A DNA stretch of 42,671 bases from Phytoactinopolyspora halophila (GTDB lineage Bacteria; Actinomycetota; Actinomycetes; Jiangellales; Jiangellaceae): assembly GCF_003287285.1 (NCBI RefSeq), contig NZ_QMIG01000035.1:1-42671 (forward strand). Direction: 5' to 3'. Made by a program: the position numbers and the translations under genes. The notes under the pieces are model-generated. The model made no database searches. It was not told where the DNA came from and was given only the letters and a program-made list of their open reading frames with translations. Position 1 is the stretch's first letter. Every line of letters begins with the position of its first letter. Shown here piece after piece: positions 26,239-35,974 of the stretch.

Positions 26239-26820
26239 TCATCTGCTGTCGGTCGGGAGCAATCCGGTGGTCAGACGGCGTGCTCGCTGGAGGGGGTCGG
26301 GCACGGTTTGAAGCAGCAATGCGGTGATCGTGCCTTCGTAGATCACCACGATGTCTGCCGCAGCCTGTTCGGGCTCGGCTGCGTCGGCTTCGCGGGCGAG
26401 TTCGGTTAGGCGTTGGCGCAGGTGCGTCTTGTGTCGGATGATCGCGGCCATGGCGGGGTGGTCGGCGTCGGTGATCTCGACAGCAGCGTCGACCTGCGCG
26501 CAGCCACGGTAGCGGCCCTCAGTGCCCCACCATCGCTGCAGGGCATCGAAAATCGCCAGGACGCGCTGCTGTCGGGTGGTGGCGGCGGCGATGGCGGCTT
26601 CCCAGTCAGCGCGCCAGCGGTCGTCTCGTTCTTCGAGGTAGGCGGCCACAAGCCGGTCTTTGCCACCGAAGTGCTTGTAGAGCGTGGCCAGGGCGACGCC
26701 CGCGCGCTCAACGACAGCGTCGATTCCGGTGGCGTTGATGCCCCGGGCATAGAAGAGCTCGCCGGCTGCGGCGAGCAGGCGTTCGCGGGCCGAGGTTGAA
26801 GGTTGCTTGGTGTGCACCAC
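26239..26820 (-). CDS. TetR-family transcriptional repressor
   Basis: 193 residues, GTG start. Residues 10-56 form the TetR DNA-binding domain (ARERLLAAAGELFYARGINA, VVERAGVALATLYKHFGGKD). The rest is the helical ligand-binding domain, with GCAQVDAAVEI in the position typical of the YcdC/C-terminal type. It is divergent from the alpha/beta hydrolase, and the shared 57-base intergenic region holds a long perfect inverted repeat, so it almost certainly represses both genes. The inducer is probably related to the hydrolase substrate. Confidence 0.92.
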   Translation of the reverse strand: MVHTKQPSTSARERLLAAAGELFYARGINATGIDAVVERAGVALATLYKHFGGKDRLVAAYLEERDDRWRADWEAAIAAATTRQQRVLAIFDALQRWWGTEGRYRGCAQVDAAVEITDADHPAMAAIIRHKTHLRQRLTELAREADAAEPEQAAADIVVIYEGTITALLLQTVPDPLQRARRLTTGLLPTDSR

Positions 26821-26827
26821 GCAACTA

Positions 26828-26862
26828 GTATAACGGTCGTTCTAGTAGAACGACCGTTATAC
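26828..26862. promoter_or_regulatory. TetR operator: 35-bp perfect inverted repeat
   Basis: Two 16-base arms, GTATAACGGTCGTTCT and AGAACGACCGTTATAC, are separated by AGT. Each arm contains an AACGnnCGTT core, the style of site bound by two TetR dimers. It starts seven bases before the tetR GTG and ends 15 bases before the hydrolase ATG, so it must overlap both promoters. Confidence 0.85.
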
Positions 26863-26877
26863 CTTTGAGGAGTAGTT

Positions 26878-27705
26878 ATGACCGAGCTCTTGGACCGCGA
26901 GGCCATCGTCGATGGCGTCCGACTGGCCTACCGTGATCGAGGTAGCGGCGAGCCGGTGGTGTTCCTGCACGGCACCCCGTCGCACTCGTTCATCTGGCGT
27001 GAGGTCGTTCCCGAGATCGAACGAGCCGGGTACCGAGTCGTGCTGTTCGACCTGCTGGGGTACGGCCGATCGGAACGGCCACTGACTCGTGACACCTCGG
27101 TGCGCGGACAAGTCGACGTCCTACAGGCGCTGCTGCAGCACCTGGGCATCGACCGGTTCTCCCTGGTCGCCCACGACATCGGCGGTGCCATCGCGCAGCT
27201 GCTGGCCACGGCTGCGCCCGAACGCGTGCATCGGCTGATGCTCATCGACACGGTCAGCTACGACTCCTGGCCCTCGGACACGTGGCAGGCGATCATCCGC
27301 GATCACCTCCAGAACTATGCCGCCATGCCGGCACGTGAGTTCGAAGCGATGCTGACCAGGCAACTGCGGATGACCGTGGCGAACCCGGACCGCATGAGTG
27401 GCCAGGTGTTGGAGGCCTACCTCGCTCCGCACCGATCCGCGCTGGGCCGGGCGTCGTTCTTCGAGCACCAAGTCCGGCACTACGACTCCAGCCCCACCCA
27501 GCAAGTCGTGCCCGCACTGACGCGATTGACCATGCCGGTGCGCCTGCTGTGGGGAGCCCAAGACACCTGGCAACCACTGACCTACGCCAAGCGACTCGCC
27601 GCAGACATCCCCGGCTCGGAGCTGGTTGTGATCGACAACGGCGGCCACTTCCTCATGGAAGACCAACCAAAACGCGTCCGCAGTGAGATCCTCGGCTTCC
27701 TGTGA
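26878..27705 (+). CDS. Alpha/beta hydrolase, haloalkane/haloacetate dehalogenase-like
   Basis: 275 residues, ATG with GAGGAG five bases upstream. HGTPSHSFIWREV provides the oxyanion region. The nucleophile elbow is AHDIGGA, with Asp rather than Ser, as in haloalkane dehalogenases, fluoroacetate dehalogenases and epoxide hydrolases. LLWGAQDTWQPL holds the acid and DNGGHFLMEDQP the catalytic His. The reaction is thus probably hydrolytic removal of a halide or opening of an epoxide; which one cannot be decided by eye. Controlled by the divergent TetR repressor. Confidence 0.88.
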   Translation: MTELLDREAIVDGVRLAYRDRGSGEPVVFLHGTPSHSFIWREVVPEIERAGYRVVLFDLLGYGRSERPLTRDTSVRGQVDVLQALLQHLGIDRFSLVAHDIGGAIAQLLATAAPERVHRLMLIDTVSYDSWPSDTWQAIIRDHLQNYAAMPAREFEAMLTRQLRMTVANPDRMSGQVLEAYLAPHRSALGRASFFEHQVRHYDSSPTQQVVPALTRLTMPVRLLWGAQDTWQPLTYAKRLAADIPGSELVVIDNGGHFLMEDQPKRVRSEILGFL

Positions 27706-27856
27706 GGATCCGTCAACGAGTCTGGGGCGGCAGCTCGAGGCGCTTGCTCGCCGAGGAGCGAGCAGAACTCCACGACCCCCTCGCGCCACGTCTGACGTTC
27801 ACACCCGCCCCGCGCCAGGTCAGCGTAGACATGGACCCAGCACGGGGGATATGGCC

Positions 27857-27892
27857 GTGTCCGAGGAGGGACTCGCCCCCTTGACCTCACCC
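27857..27892 (+). repeat. Dispersed direct repeat, copy 1 (tRNA-3'-end-like)
   Basis: A 36-base sequence starting GTGTCCGAGGAGGGACTCG. It is identical at 32 of 36 bases to the copy at 29110 and similar to that at 38353, all in the same orientation. The reverse complement (CGAGTCCCTCCTCGGACAC) looks like the T-loop and acceptor end of a leucine-type tRNA gene, but no tRNA is attached. Confidence 0.6.
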
Positions 27893-28114
27893 CACACCGC
27901 AATCCTCGACCTGGCCTGACCTGAGTCTTCTCCGCACCGTCAGCCGCATTGACTCAGCTGATCTTGTGACATACCTCGTGCCACATGTGCCAACCACCCG
28001 CACCGACTGGGGAAACTGCTCCTCATTCGGCAGCGGACGTTCTGCGGCGCCGACGGCGACCGTAGTGACGCAGGATCGCCTATGGCATCAATCCAGGTTC
28101 GCCGCGAACGCAAT

Positions 28115-28141
28115 AGTGGCCCGCCCTCAAGGGCGGGCACT
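28115..28141. terminator. Strong GC hairpin, possible bidirectional terminator
   Basis: Arms GCCCGCCCT and AGGGCGGGC with a two-base loop, extended by AGTG/CACT around a bulge. It lies about 410 bases after the dehalogenase-like gene and 11 bases beyond the stop of the small basic gene on the minus strand. No clear T tract. Confidence 0.5.
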
Positions 28142-28151
28142 ACTTCAGAAT

Positions 28152-28313
28152 TCAGTCGAGCGTGCCGCTGGCGAAGTGCGAGCCCTTGAGCCGCTCGCGT
28201 GTGCGCCGCTGACGTGCGGCGTTCGGCACGATCGCCTTCGTGCGGTCAGCCTTCTTCACGATCCGGGCGGTCGGAAGCGTGCGTCCGGTCTTCTTCCTTG
28301 TGGTAACGGCCAT
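28152..28313 (-). CDS. Small highly basic protein, 53 residues
   Basis: ATG 28313 has AAGGGGAGG about nine bases upstream. The product begins MAVTTRKKTGRTLPTARIVK and ends HFASGTLD, with about 15 Lys/Arg. Its 5' end overlaps the last 68 bases of the upstream MazF-like gene in another frame, so translation is probably coupled. I do not recognise it. The charge suggests nucleic-acid binding or a partner for the acidic C-terminus of the upstream protein; an antitoxin or regulator role is possible but unsupported. Confidence 0.55.
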   Translation of the reverse strand: MAVTTRKKTGRTLPTARIVKKADRTKAIVPNAARQRRTRERLKGSHFASGTLD

Positions 28314-28947
28314 GACGGTCTTCCTCCCCTTCTATGCCTTCATAGTACCCGGCCAGCCTTGGCGGGAGCCAGCGCCCGATCAATCTAGGCCAAGCAGACG
28401 ATGAACCTTCTCCGACGATCTCCCAAGCCTCACCTGCCGTGACGAACTTGGCGCCTGTGGTCGTCCTATACGTGATGTCCCGCCGATGCACGGATTGAAT
28501 ATGGGAGCACACGACCTTGCCGTTCTGGCTTCGAAGCTTCACATCGAAGGTCCGTATCTTGGTGCTATCGGAACTCACTCGACAGGCAATGACAAACACG
28601 TATCCGACACGCTCCCCGTACTCCTCCGACGAAACGACGACCACCGGCTTGTCGGCCTCGCCCTCGATGTGGAGATCGGCAAATCGGATCTCGCGGGTCT
28701 GCGGGTACGCCCGTGGACGACGACCTGGCGTCGCCCCTGCTGTTGGCGTGAGAATCGCAGCGAGGTGCTGGCCGAGATCCTTTAGAATCTCATCTCCGAC
28801 GCCCCACACGGCGTCGACCAGATCGTCCTTGCTGATAAGCATCACATCGTCATAGACGATCGTGCGCATTGTGCCCTCGACGTCAACCTCCGTCGCGTAA
28901 GGCGACGTCCCGTTCTCGGTCAGGTCACCCTCGTACACGCCAACCAC
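28246..28947 (-). CDS. MazF/PemK-like protein, possibly two toxin-fold halves in tandem
   Basis: 233 residues from GTG 28947. Residues about 93-165 (DKPVVVVSSEEYGERVGYVF, then GKVVCSHIQSVHRRDIT) follow the MazF/PemK pattern: RPVVVVS strand, exchange of bases, and the S-x-IQ-x-x-RRDI end. The first 80 residues look like the second half of another such domain (DVMLISKDDLVDAVWGVGDE), and codons just before the GTG read ARPVVVV in frame, ending at a stop, so the original gene may have lost its first exon-like part. The C-terminus is acidic and overlaps the small basic gene. A ribonuclease toxin fold is likely, activity is uncertain. Confidence 0.5.
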   Translation of the reverse strand: MVGVYEGDLTENGTSPYATEVDVEGTMRTIVYDDVMLISKDDLVDAVWGVGDEILKDLGQHLAAILTPTAGATPGRRPRAYPQTREIRFADLHIEGEADKPVVVVSSEEYGERVGYVFVIACRVSSDSTKIRTFDVKLRSQNGKVVCSHIQSVHRRDITYRTTTGAKFVTAGEAWEIVGEGSSSAWPRLIGRWLPPRLAGYYEGIEGEEDRHGRYHKEEDRTHASDRPDREEG

Positions 28948-29071
28948 GACGACGGGACGCGCGCCGGGTCCGAGGTGAGCGGCGCCGCGCTGAGATCATT
29001 GCGACGACGCTGCGGGTGGTCGAACGGCAGGTTCAATCGGTGGTTGCAACGAGCAGCTGGTTGAGCCGCTG

Positions 29072-29093
29072 TGAATCGCCCCGGGGTGATTCA
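29072..29093. repeat. Near-perfect 22-bp palindrome
   Basis: TGAATCGCCCC followed directly by GGGGTGATTCA; one G:T mismatch. It lies 17 bases before repeat copy 2 and may be a hairpin terminator or an insertion-sequence end left behind. Confidence 0.5.
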
Positions 29094-29109
29094 GTGAGTC
29101 CAAACGGAA

Positions 29110-29145
29110 GTGTCCGAGGACCGACTCGCCCACTTAACCTCACCC
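29110..29145 (+). repeat. Dispersed direct repeat, copy 2 (tRNA-3'-end-like)
   Basis: Begins GTGTCCGAGGACCGACTCG; four differences from copy 1 over 36 bases, and resemblance fades but continues for about 30 more. It marks the left side of the block with immunity gene, Wadjet and MazEF. Confidence 0.6.
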
Positions 29146-29371
29146 ATACCGTCACCCTCACCCTCGGCTGACCTGCACATTCATCGAAGGCAGACAGATA
29201 CACCTGTTGGTGGCCAGCTAGAACTGCCCACCGGCGGCCAGTGGGTGGTGCCCTATGGCGGTCATGACGGAGTGTGGCTGGCGCGAAGGGTAGCTCTGGA
29301 CCACGTCCGCGCCGGCTCTTCGTTCGATGACAGGACCCGGAGGGCCTGTCGACACGTCCTACCCTTGGACT

Positions 29372-29884
29372 GTGATCCTCCCCAAGGAGCGCGACCCTCG
29401 CCTCATCACGATCCGCAGAGGGGGCCTGCTCACCGACTCCGACCATCATCTACATGGGCTGTGGGCAGCGGCATGCGCCGAACACGTGCTGCACTTCTTC
29501 GAGGCTGAGCGCCCTTCGGACACGAGACCTCGCGAAGCGATTGAAGCCATCCGCACCTGGACGCAAGGATCGATGACGATGATGGCCACCCGCGCAGCAG
29601 GTGGCCATGCCATGGCGGCGGCGCGAGAGTTGACAGGAGCCGCCCGGCATGCCGCCTACGCCGCAGGCCAAGCCGCATGCGTAGCGCACGTCGCCGAGCA
29701 CAACCTCGGCGCGGCCGCCTACGCCATCAAAGCAGCTCGCGCTGGTTCTCCAACCGCCGAGGATCTCGCCGGCCACCTCGAGTGTGAGTGGCAACGCGAA
29801 CAGCTCCCGGACGCGATCCGTGAACTGGTCATCGAGGACCAACAGCGACGAAACGACATCTGCTGGCGCATGTTCGAGTTCTAG
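29372..29884 (+). CDS. Imm5-like putative immunity protein (orphan)
   Basis: 170 residues from GTG 29372; an ATG 15 codons earlier is possible, and neither has a clear ribosome site. The sequence DPRLITIRRGGLLTDSDHHL, LWAAACAEHVLHFFE, DTRPREAIEAIRTW and repeated Ala-rich helices (AYAAGQAACVAHVAEHNLGA) match the helical putative-immunity family that accompanies polymorphic toxins. No matching toxin gene lies beside it. It may protect against toxins of neighbours or be a relic of a lost toxin locus. Confidence 0.7.
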   Translation: MILPKERDPRLITIRRGGLLTDSDHHLHGLWAAACAEHVLHFFEAERPSDTRPREAIEAIRTWTQGSMTMMATRAAGGHAMAAARELTGAARHAAYAAGQAACVAHVAEHNLGAAAYAIKAARAGSPTAEDLAGHLECEWQREQLPDAIRELVIEDQQRRNDICWRMFEF

Positions 29885-30457
29885 GTGTATGAGGCCATCA
29901 CACCACCCGGACACATCTCGCCCAGCGCTCCACGCGACAATGAACCCTTCTGGCGCCGCGATCATGCACGCCGTTGGCCTCGTGCTGGCTGATCACGCCT
30001 TCGTCGGCCATCCATATCAGCAGCTTACGGATCCGCTCATACTGGTGACCCGGCGAGAGATGTTCCAGGACGCTCAAGGCATCGCCGTCATCCGTGGCGA
30101 CCGTGTGACCGCGATGGACGCCGATCGCAACGCATGCCGCTTCGCCGGCGCGGAAACCCGCCGAACGCTTGACCGAGCGCGACCGGATTGAAGCCGAAAA
30201 CGCCCGGCTCACACACCGGGCTCAGCTAACCGAGCGAGAAGTCCAAGAACTGATCAACTACGTCGGCGGCATTGCCTCAGCACTCACGAAAGCAGCCCGG
30301 CCCGACTGGCAACGGCGGCAAGACCGGCCTCGACCCCCGTCCGTCGATCTCCGCCTCGACGAGATCACCGCGGAGCCTGCGAGGACGGTAAGCAAGCTCT
30401 CGAGCCACAAAAGCCCGAAATGCTCGTCGCCCCGTTCGAGTCTCCTTCGACGACGCT
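29885..30457. other. Decayed region without a recognisable intact gene
   Basis: Several short frames occur on both strands, none with convincing similarity. The best is a plus-strand start at 30169 whose first 45 residues look like a coiled coil (TERDRIEAENARLTHRAQLT, EREVQELINYVGGI), after which codon quality falls. The region is probably the eroded 5' side of the GNAT remnant and an older gene. Confidence 0.4.
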
Positions 30458-30826
30458 TTGTTCCCCGAGGTCGACAACGGTGCACCACTAGAACCGTGGC
30501 TTCAAGCCGTCGTCCCCGACGGCGAGAGCGTCGGATTCGCGATGCTGGCGCGGCTCACGTCCCCTCACCCGGGGCCCTACCTGTGGCGACTCCTGATCGA
30601 TCGCAAGCACCAGCGCCGTGACGTCGGCCACCGCGTCCTCGATCTGATCGCCGACGAATACCACACCATGGGCGACACCACGCTGCTGACCAGCTGGGTC
30701 GGCGGCAAAGGGGCACCGGCGCCGTTCTATCTCCCCGACGGTTTCGGACCTAGCGGCGAGATCGAAGCCCGCTTGACCCCTGCCTATCTGGCGGCCGATG
30801 GTTGGGCGAGGGCGCGTTCGACGTCG
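30458..30826 (+). pseudogene. GNAT acetyltransferase remnant
   Basis: The frame LFPEVDNGAPLEPWLQAVVP, SVGFAMLARL, YLWRLLIDRKHQRRDVGHR and LLTSWVGGKGAPAPFYLPDG, ending FGPSGEIEARL, is the C-terminal two thirds of a GNAT N-acetyltransferase, including the acetyl-CoA loop (RKHQRRDVGHRVL, in place of the usual Q/RxxGxG/A). The N-terminal strands are absent or out of frame upstream. The 3' end overlaps the convergent jetD stop, and the frame runs on to 31078 only as antisense of jetD. Confidence 0.6.
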
Positions 30827-31968
30827 GAGTACGAGATCCGCTCCTGTTCCAGGCGGACGGACCGCCCCAAAGCGTCCTCGACCAGGTCCCGATACAGATC
30901 CGCCTCGTCCGGTTGTAGCTGGTCCAGCGATGCGACGTATGGCGATGTCTCCTCGACCCATTGGCCCTCGTGGGCCAGGAGTGTGGCTCGGTCCATCAGC
31001 ATCGACCGAGCACGCGGAAAGCTCCGGCGTAGCCGGTCGAGCATGGCGAAGCCGTGGGTGTCGATGTCGCCCCAGTAGATAAGTTCGCGGTCGGCGAGCC
31101 AGCACAGCTGCTCCAGCACGGACACGGCATGCCCTCCGCCGAACACTGCCACGCCGTCGTCGACGGGTGGGAAGGCCAGATAGGTGATGTCGTTTTCGAT
31201 GACGTAGACCTTGGAGCAATCCGGCGGCGCGGCCGCTAGCTCATCGAGCCGGACGGTCAGCTCGGTGTACGCACCGGCCAGCCTCTGACCGGGCCCGAGA
31301 GTTCGCAGCCGGGCGTATCCGGGGCGCTTCTTAAAGCCGTACCGCCCGGCAATGTCGGTCCGTGGGCGCTCCCAGTCGATGCGGCGCTCGTCTAACTGCG
31401 CATCCAGGAGTAGTCCGAGCACGTGGCGGTGTCGCTCGATGAGCTTGGTGTCCACGCCGGGCACGTCGACCTGCCGGATGTATTGCGAGCCGTCCATGTG
31501 CTCGTCGATCCAGAGCACGGTCGCGACGAGCAACGGCCACTCGGCTTCGAGCTCCAGCACCTTCAGCGGGTGCCCCAGCATCCACTCCACGAGCCGCGGA
31601 GAGTTCGTACGTGCCGAACCGACCAGCTCGGCGAACCGCTCAGCCTCGCGCGTCGTGCCGAGCGCGGACCAGAGCTGCTCGTAGCTGTCCACCCACAGTT
31701 TGGCGGGCAGCTCGTTGCCACCGACGAGCCGGCCGCCGATCCGGCGGTATTCCAGCCGGCCGAGACGCTTGGCCGCACCTCCCCAGGACGTCACCCAGGT
31801 GCGGACGGCGCCCAGGTCCGACGCGAGGTCGCCCGCGGCCGGACCACGCAGCCCAACGCCAAGCGGCTCCCACGGCTCCCCGCGCGCGTAGGCGGCCAAT
31901 GCTTGACCGGAGCTCCACCGCCGGCGAAGCCTACGCTCCACGTCGGCAGGGCTCGTCCAGGACGTCAT
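30784..31968 (-). CDS. jetD: Wadjet system protein JetD (topoisomerase VI-like nuclease subunit)
   Basis: 394 residues, DUF3322/DUF2220-type. The Toprim-like C-terminal half has [13 protein letters not shown] (Glu258) and [19 protein letters not shown] (Asp301, Asp303), the acidic cluster that binds metal and cuts DNA. The N-terminal part ([32 protein letters not shown]) matches the DUF3322 arm. In known Wadjet systems JetD cleaves plasmid DNA after the JetABC motor extrudes it. The ATG overlaps the jetC stop by four bases (ATGA). Fourth gene of the operon. Confidence 0.95.
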   Translation of the reverse strand: MTSWTSPADVERRLRRRWSSGQALAAYARGEPWEPLGVGLRGPAAGDLASDLGAVRTWVTSWGGAAKRLGRLEYRRIGGRLVGGNELPAKLWVDSYEQLWSALGTTREAERFAELVGSARTNSPRLVEWMLGHPLKVLELEAEWPLLVATVLWIDEHMDGSQYIRQVDVPGVDTKLIERHRHVLGLLLDAQLDERRIDWERPRTDIAGRYGFKKRPGYARLRTLGPGQRLAGAYTELTVRLDELAAAPPDCSKVYVIENDITYLAFPPVDDGVAVFGGGHAVSVLEQLCWLADRELIYWGDIDTHGFAMLDRLRRSFPRARSMLMDRATLLAHEGQWVEETSPYVASLDQLQPDEADLYRDLVEDALGRSVRLEQERISYSDVERALAQPSAAR

Positions 31969-34900
31969 GCCTCGACACTCACCTTAGCCAGCGCGTCGTG
32001 GGCGTTACGCCGCTCGCGGTACTCCTCAATCGTCATGCACTGCAAGCGCGAGTTGTCGCCCTCGGCGGTGTTGTCGACGAAGCCCACCGACGAGACGTAC
32101 GGCTCGATCACGTGGATCTTCTGCAGCGGCGTGACGATCAGCAGCTGCAGGCCGAGCTTGGCAAACAGCCGGAGGGCGAACCGCGTCGACTCGTCCGAGC
32201 CGCGACCGAACGCCTCGTCGATCACCACGAAACGGAACGACTTCGATCGCACCGCGCCCCACTCCAGCTTGAACTGGTAGGCCAGCGATGCCGCCAGGAT
32301 CGTGTAGGCGAGCTTCTCCTTCTGCCCGCCGGACTTGCCACCGGAGTCAGTGTAGGTCTCGTGCTCGGTGTCGTCCTCGCGCCACCGCTCCGAGGCCGAA
32401 AACACGAACCAGTTGCGGACGTCGGTGACCCGCTTGGCCCAGGCACGGTCCTGCTCGGTCTGCCCCTCCCGGCCACGGAACCGCTCGACAATGGCCTTGA
32501 CCTGCAAGAATTTCTGCTCCGAGTACTGGTCGGAGACGTCGCCGAACGCGGTGTCCTCGGTGCACGCACGCAGCTCGGTCTGGAAGTCGCGGATGTCGGT
32601 GTTCGGCGTCCGGTGCCGCTCCAGCCGGATGTAGCGGCCCGGGTTGTAGTCGATACCCACCAGCGACTCGTTGATCGTGTCGATCCGCTCCCTGATCAGG
32701 CTGACCTGCTTGTTGAGCTGGGCCTGGAACATGGCGATGTCACGGATCGTGTTCGTGTTGAGGTAGGTCTTGAACTGCTCCTCGAAACGCGGCAGGTCGT
32801 CGTCGGCCAGGCGGCGGTGCAGTTCGCGGTACTCCCCCGCAGACCCGATCGAGTCGTCCAGCTCCGCGGTCTCCAGCGGGTGCTTCTGCCGGAATGCGCT
32901 CATCTTGCGCACAGCCTGGGTGGCGGCGGTGTTCTGCCGGGAGGCCCGCGCGCTGACGCTCGACTGCAGCGCCTCGCCCGTCTCGTTCTGCAGCCGGTCG
33001 ATGCCGTCCGGATCCGTCGCCAGCCCACCGATCCGGTCGGCCAGCGCGTCGAAGGCCGCCTTCGCCGTCTCGTAGGCGGCGTCACGCAGCAGCTCATGCG
33101 CCTGCTCCAACGAGGTGCGGTCGCGGTCGACGCTCTCGTCCAGCCGGCCGATCGTGGAGACCAGCGCGTCGCGAACGCCCTTGGCATCCGCGATCGTCTG
33201 GTCGGCCTCCTCGATCTCGCAGTCGATGCGTTTCAGCTCGGACGACGCCGCAAGGATCTGCTCCTTCTCGGCGGTCAGGTCCGCGATCGTGCCGGCTGTC
33301 GACTCCCAGTCCAGCTCGGCGTAGTCGCGAAACTCGTCCAGCCTGGCCAGGACGTTCTGACGCTTGCCCGCGGCAGCGCGCTGCGCGTCGAGACGCTTTC
33401 GCTCCTCGGCCAGCTCGTTCAGCCGGGGTTGCAGCTCGGCCGCGCGTTCCAGCAACGAGTCGATCTTCTGCTCGTTGCTCCAGCCGAGCACGTAGTCGCT
33501 GCGGTCGTCGATGCGGCGGCGGTCGTTCTTCTCGTGACGTCCCCCTCCGCCCTTGACCTGACCGGCCCGCGTGACGGCGAACTTCGCGCGGCGGAACTGT
33601 TCCATCGTCTCGACGCACTCGAAGCCGGCCCGGTGCGCGAGCTCGCGCTCCAGCCAGAGATAGAGCTCGGTGTCGGCGATCTCCAGCTTGTCCGCCAGCA
33701 TCTCCCCGGACGCGCCGGAGTCCGGCGCCGGAGTGACGTTGCGCGGCACCCGGTAGTACACCAGCCGAGCCTGCAGGTGGTGATCGTTGATCCACTCGGA
33801 AACGGTGCGGTAGTACTCGTCCGGCACCAGCAGCGAGAGCGCGAAGCCGCGCAGCACCCGCTCGGCCGCGCCCTCCCACTCCGAATGCTCCGGCCGGACT
33901 TGGATCAGCTCGCCGGCGAACGGCAGCGCCGTCTCGTCCAGCCCGAGCTCGCCACACAGCCACGAGCGCAGCTCCAAACTCCGGGACGGTAGGTTGCTAC
34001 GCCGCGAACGCAGGCTGACCAGCTCGGCGTTGACCTCGTCGGCCTCGCGCTCGGCCTGCTGTTGGTTCACCGCCACCTCGGTGACGCGCTCCTGCAACTC
34101 GGCTTCTGTTCTGCCGGCCTGCTCGGCCGCTTTGGCGATGTCGTTCAGTCGGGTCATGAACTGCTCGGCACGCTCGACGGCGGGCAGGTCCGCGTCACGT
34201 AGCAGGTCATTGAACCGCTCCGCCTTCTTCTGACGCTCGTCCCGCAGCTTCTCCGCTTCGGTGATCTGCCGCTCCAGCTCGCCGAGCCGGTCGCCGCCGT
34301 GCCCGGCGCGTTCCAGAACGAGCGCCTGCTTGCGGGACTCCAGCCCGGCCAGGACCTCGTCCTGCTGTTCCAGCTCGGCCCGCTTCCCCGCATTCTTGCG
34401 TTCCAGCTCGACGACGCGCTGCTCCAGCAGCCCCGCCTTGCGCTCGGCGCAGAAATACGGCAGCGCTTTGCGCTCGGCCTCCAGCGCGGTGATCTCGGCG
34501 GCGAGCGCGTCGTAGGTGTCGCAGTCGGCTAGCAGCGGGGTCAGCTCGTCGAGCTGCGACCGCGCCTTGACAACGGCGTCGTGTGCTTTGGTCAGCGCAT
34601 CGAAGTGACCGACGAGCTGGTCGATCCACCCCTTGGCGTCGAACGGCTCGAGCATGTGCCCGCGCACGAACTCGTTCAGGTCACCGACCGACTTCATCGA
34701 CACCGTCTGGTGGAACAGCTCCATGGCCTGCTCGGACTCGATGCCGAGGCGTCGCCGGAAGTCCTTGCCGTACTCCGGGAAGTGGTCGTAGATGCGGACG
34801 TCGGCGCTGCGAAGCTGCTTGCGCAATCCCGCGATGTTGTCGCCGAACTCGGCGAAGTCCTCAGCAATCGACAACGGGCGATCCGCCACGGCGAAGAACC

Positions 34901-35357
34901 GCTCCGGCTGGCCCGAGTTGCCGTCCTTCAGCCAGAACACCTGCGCCAGCGAGACGTCAAGCTCGTAGCCCTCGTTGCGGAACACGCCGAGGATTACCGA
35001 GTAGGTGCCGGGAAGACGCAGCGGGACCGGGCGCGACGTCCCCGTCGCCTCGTTGCGTTCGGACTTGTAGTAGCCCGCCACGTAGGACCGCAGGCTGCGC
35101 TCGCGAACCTCGGCGCCGGCCGCCTTGTTGTAGGAGATGCGGTTGGCCGGCATCAACAACGTCGTGACCGCGTCGACCAGGGTGGACTTGCCCGACCCGA
35201 TGTCTCCGGTCAGCAGCGCGTTGTCGCCGTCGAGGTCGAGCCGCCACGCCCGATCATGGAACGTCCCCCAGTTGTAGATCTCCAGCCTGGCGAGCCGGAA
35301 ACCCGTCCGTCCCGGGACGGCGTCCTCCAGTTCAACCGCGCTGAACAGGCCCGACAT
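31965..35357 (-). CDS. jetC: Wadjet system SMC-like ATPase JetC
   Basis: 1130 residues from ATG 35357, which overlaps the jetB stop as TGATG; an upstream in-frame start would lie deep in jetB. Walker A is at 51-59 (GDIGSGKST), preceded by [18 protein letters not shown] long coiled coil (about 250-480 and 650-820) flanks a hinge. The signature-like [20 protein letters not shown] and Walker [14 protein letters not shown] (Asp1047, Glu1048) close the head. It is the MukB/SMC-type motor that extrudes DNA loops in the JetABC complex. Confidence 0.96.
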   Translation of the reverse strand: MSGLFSAVELEDAVPGRTGFRLARLEIYNWGTFHDRAWRLDLDGDNALLTGDIGSGKSTLVDAVTTLLMPANRISYNKAAGAEVRERSLRSYVAGYYKSERNEATGTSRPVPLRLPGTYSVILGVFRNEGYELDVSLAQVFWLKDGNSGQPERFFAVADRPLSIAEDFAEFGDNIAGLRKQLRSADVRIYDHFPEYGKDFRRRLGIESEQAMELFHQTVSMKSVGDLNEFVRGHMLEPFDAKGWIDQLVGHFDALTKAHDAVVKARSQLDELTPLLADCDTYDALAAEITALEAERKALPYFCAERKAGLLEQRVVELERKNAGKRAELEQQDEVLAGLESRKQALVLERAGHGGDRLGELERQITEAEKLRDERQKKAERFNDLLRDADLPAVERAEQFMTRLNDIAKAAEQAGRTEAELQERVTEVAVNQQQAEREADEVNAELVSLRSRRSNLPSRSLELRSWLCGELGLDETALPFAGELIQVRPEHSEWEGAAERVLRGFALSLLVPDEYYRTVSEWINDHHLQARLVYYRVPRNVTPAPDSGASGEMLADKLEIADTELYLWLERELAHRAGFECVETMEQFRRAKFAVTRAGQVKGGGGRHEKNDRRRIDDRSDYVLGWSNEQKIDSLLERAAELQPRLNELAEERKRLDAQRAAAGKRQNVLARLDEFRDYAELDWESTAGTIADLTAEKEQILAASSELKRIDCEIEEADQTIADAKGVRDALVSTIGRLDESVDRDRTSLEQAHELLRDAAYETAKAAFDALADRIGGLATDPDGIDRLQNETGEALQSSVSARASRQNTAATQAVRKMSAFRQKHPLETAELDDSIGSAGEYRELHRRLADDDLPRFEEQFKTYLNTNTIRDIAMFQAQLNKQVSLIRERIDTINESLVGIDYNPGRYIRLERHRTPNTDIRDFQTELRACTEDTAFGDVSDQYSEQKFLQVKAIVERFRGREGQTEQDRAWAKRVTDVRNWFVFSASERWREDDTEHETYTDSGGKSGGQKEKLAYTILAASLAYQFKLEWGAVRSKSFRFVVIDEAFGRGSDESTRFALRLFAKLGLQLLIVTPLQKIHVIEPYVSSVGFVDNTAEGDNSRLQCMTIEEYRERRNAHDALAKVSVEA

Positions 35358-35974
35358 CAGGTCTCCTCGTGATCGTCTCCGCGCAGTTCCACAGCGTACT
35401 CCGCCAGCCGCTGGTCGAACTCGGCGAGCCACTGGCCGTCCACGAACGCCTTGATGATCCGGCGCACCTCGTAGTGGCCGTCGGTGTCCTTGATCCGGCG
35501 CAGAAAGCCGAGCTCGACGACCTTGCCGATGTGCGAGTCGATCTGATCAACGAGACGGACCTCGTTGCTGCCCTCGGGCAGGAACACCCGCATCATCTCC
35601 ACGATCTGCTCGCGGGTGAGCACCAGCTTGGTGTCGCCGCCGCTCGCGTCGAACTCGATCAGCTTCTTGCGCAGCAGCGCCAGCAGCAGGCTCACATGGA
35701 ACGACAGCGCCCGGCGCGGGATGAGTCGCGGGATCGCCGGGCCGTCCTCGTCTTCGAGATCCGGCCGCGACCGCAGGTAGGCGTACCCCTCGGCCTCGTC
35801 GACCACGACGGTCAGCCCGATCACGCCGACGTAGTCGCGCACGTTCGCCTGCAGCTGCAGTAGCTGGTTCCACTGCGACTCGTGCACGTCGCGGTACAGC
35901 ACGCCCTTCATCAGCTGCGTCACGACAACGGACAGGCCCGGCTCACCGTACTTGGCCGCCGTTCTGGTAGTCAC
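35357..35974 (-). CDS. jetB: Wadjet system protein JetB (DUF4194, MukE-like)
   Basis: 205 residues, DUF4194. [40 protein letters not shown] and [20 protein letters not shown] are the conserved blocks, with winged-helix features toward the end ([20 protein letters not shown]). It is the small kite-like subunit bridging JetC heads and JetA. Start overlaps the jetA stop by four bases and its stop overlaps jetC. Confidence 0.95.
   Translation of the reverse strand: MTTRTAAKYGEPGLSVVVTQLMKGVLYRDVHESQWNQLLQLQANVRDYVGVIGLTVVVDEAEGYAYLRSRPDLEDEDGPAIPRLIPRRALSFHVSLLLALLRKKLIEFDASGGDTKLVLTREQIVEMMRVFLPEGSNEVRLVDQIDSHIGKVVELGFLRRIKDTDGHYEVRRIIKAFVDGQWLAEFDQRLAEYAVELRGDDHEET

Larger units (their letters stand above)
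27706..28151. other. Intergenic region with a repeat copy and a strong hairpin
   Basis: No gene is visible in these 446 bases. They hold the first tRNA-3'-end-like repeat (27857) and a hairpin near 28115-28141. Confidence 0.5.

Noticed and set aside
31611..33992. A 793-codon plus-strand frame
   Set aside because: Antisense of jetC and jetD, which have intact motifs; it has no start signal and a biased composition.
31965..35432. Longer JetC starting at 35432
   Set aside because: The ATG at 35357 overlaps the jetB stop in the usual coupled way, and the extra 25 residues lie within jetB.
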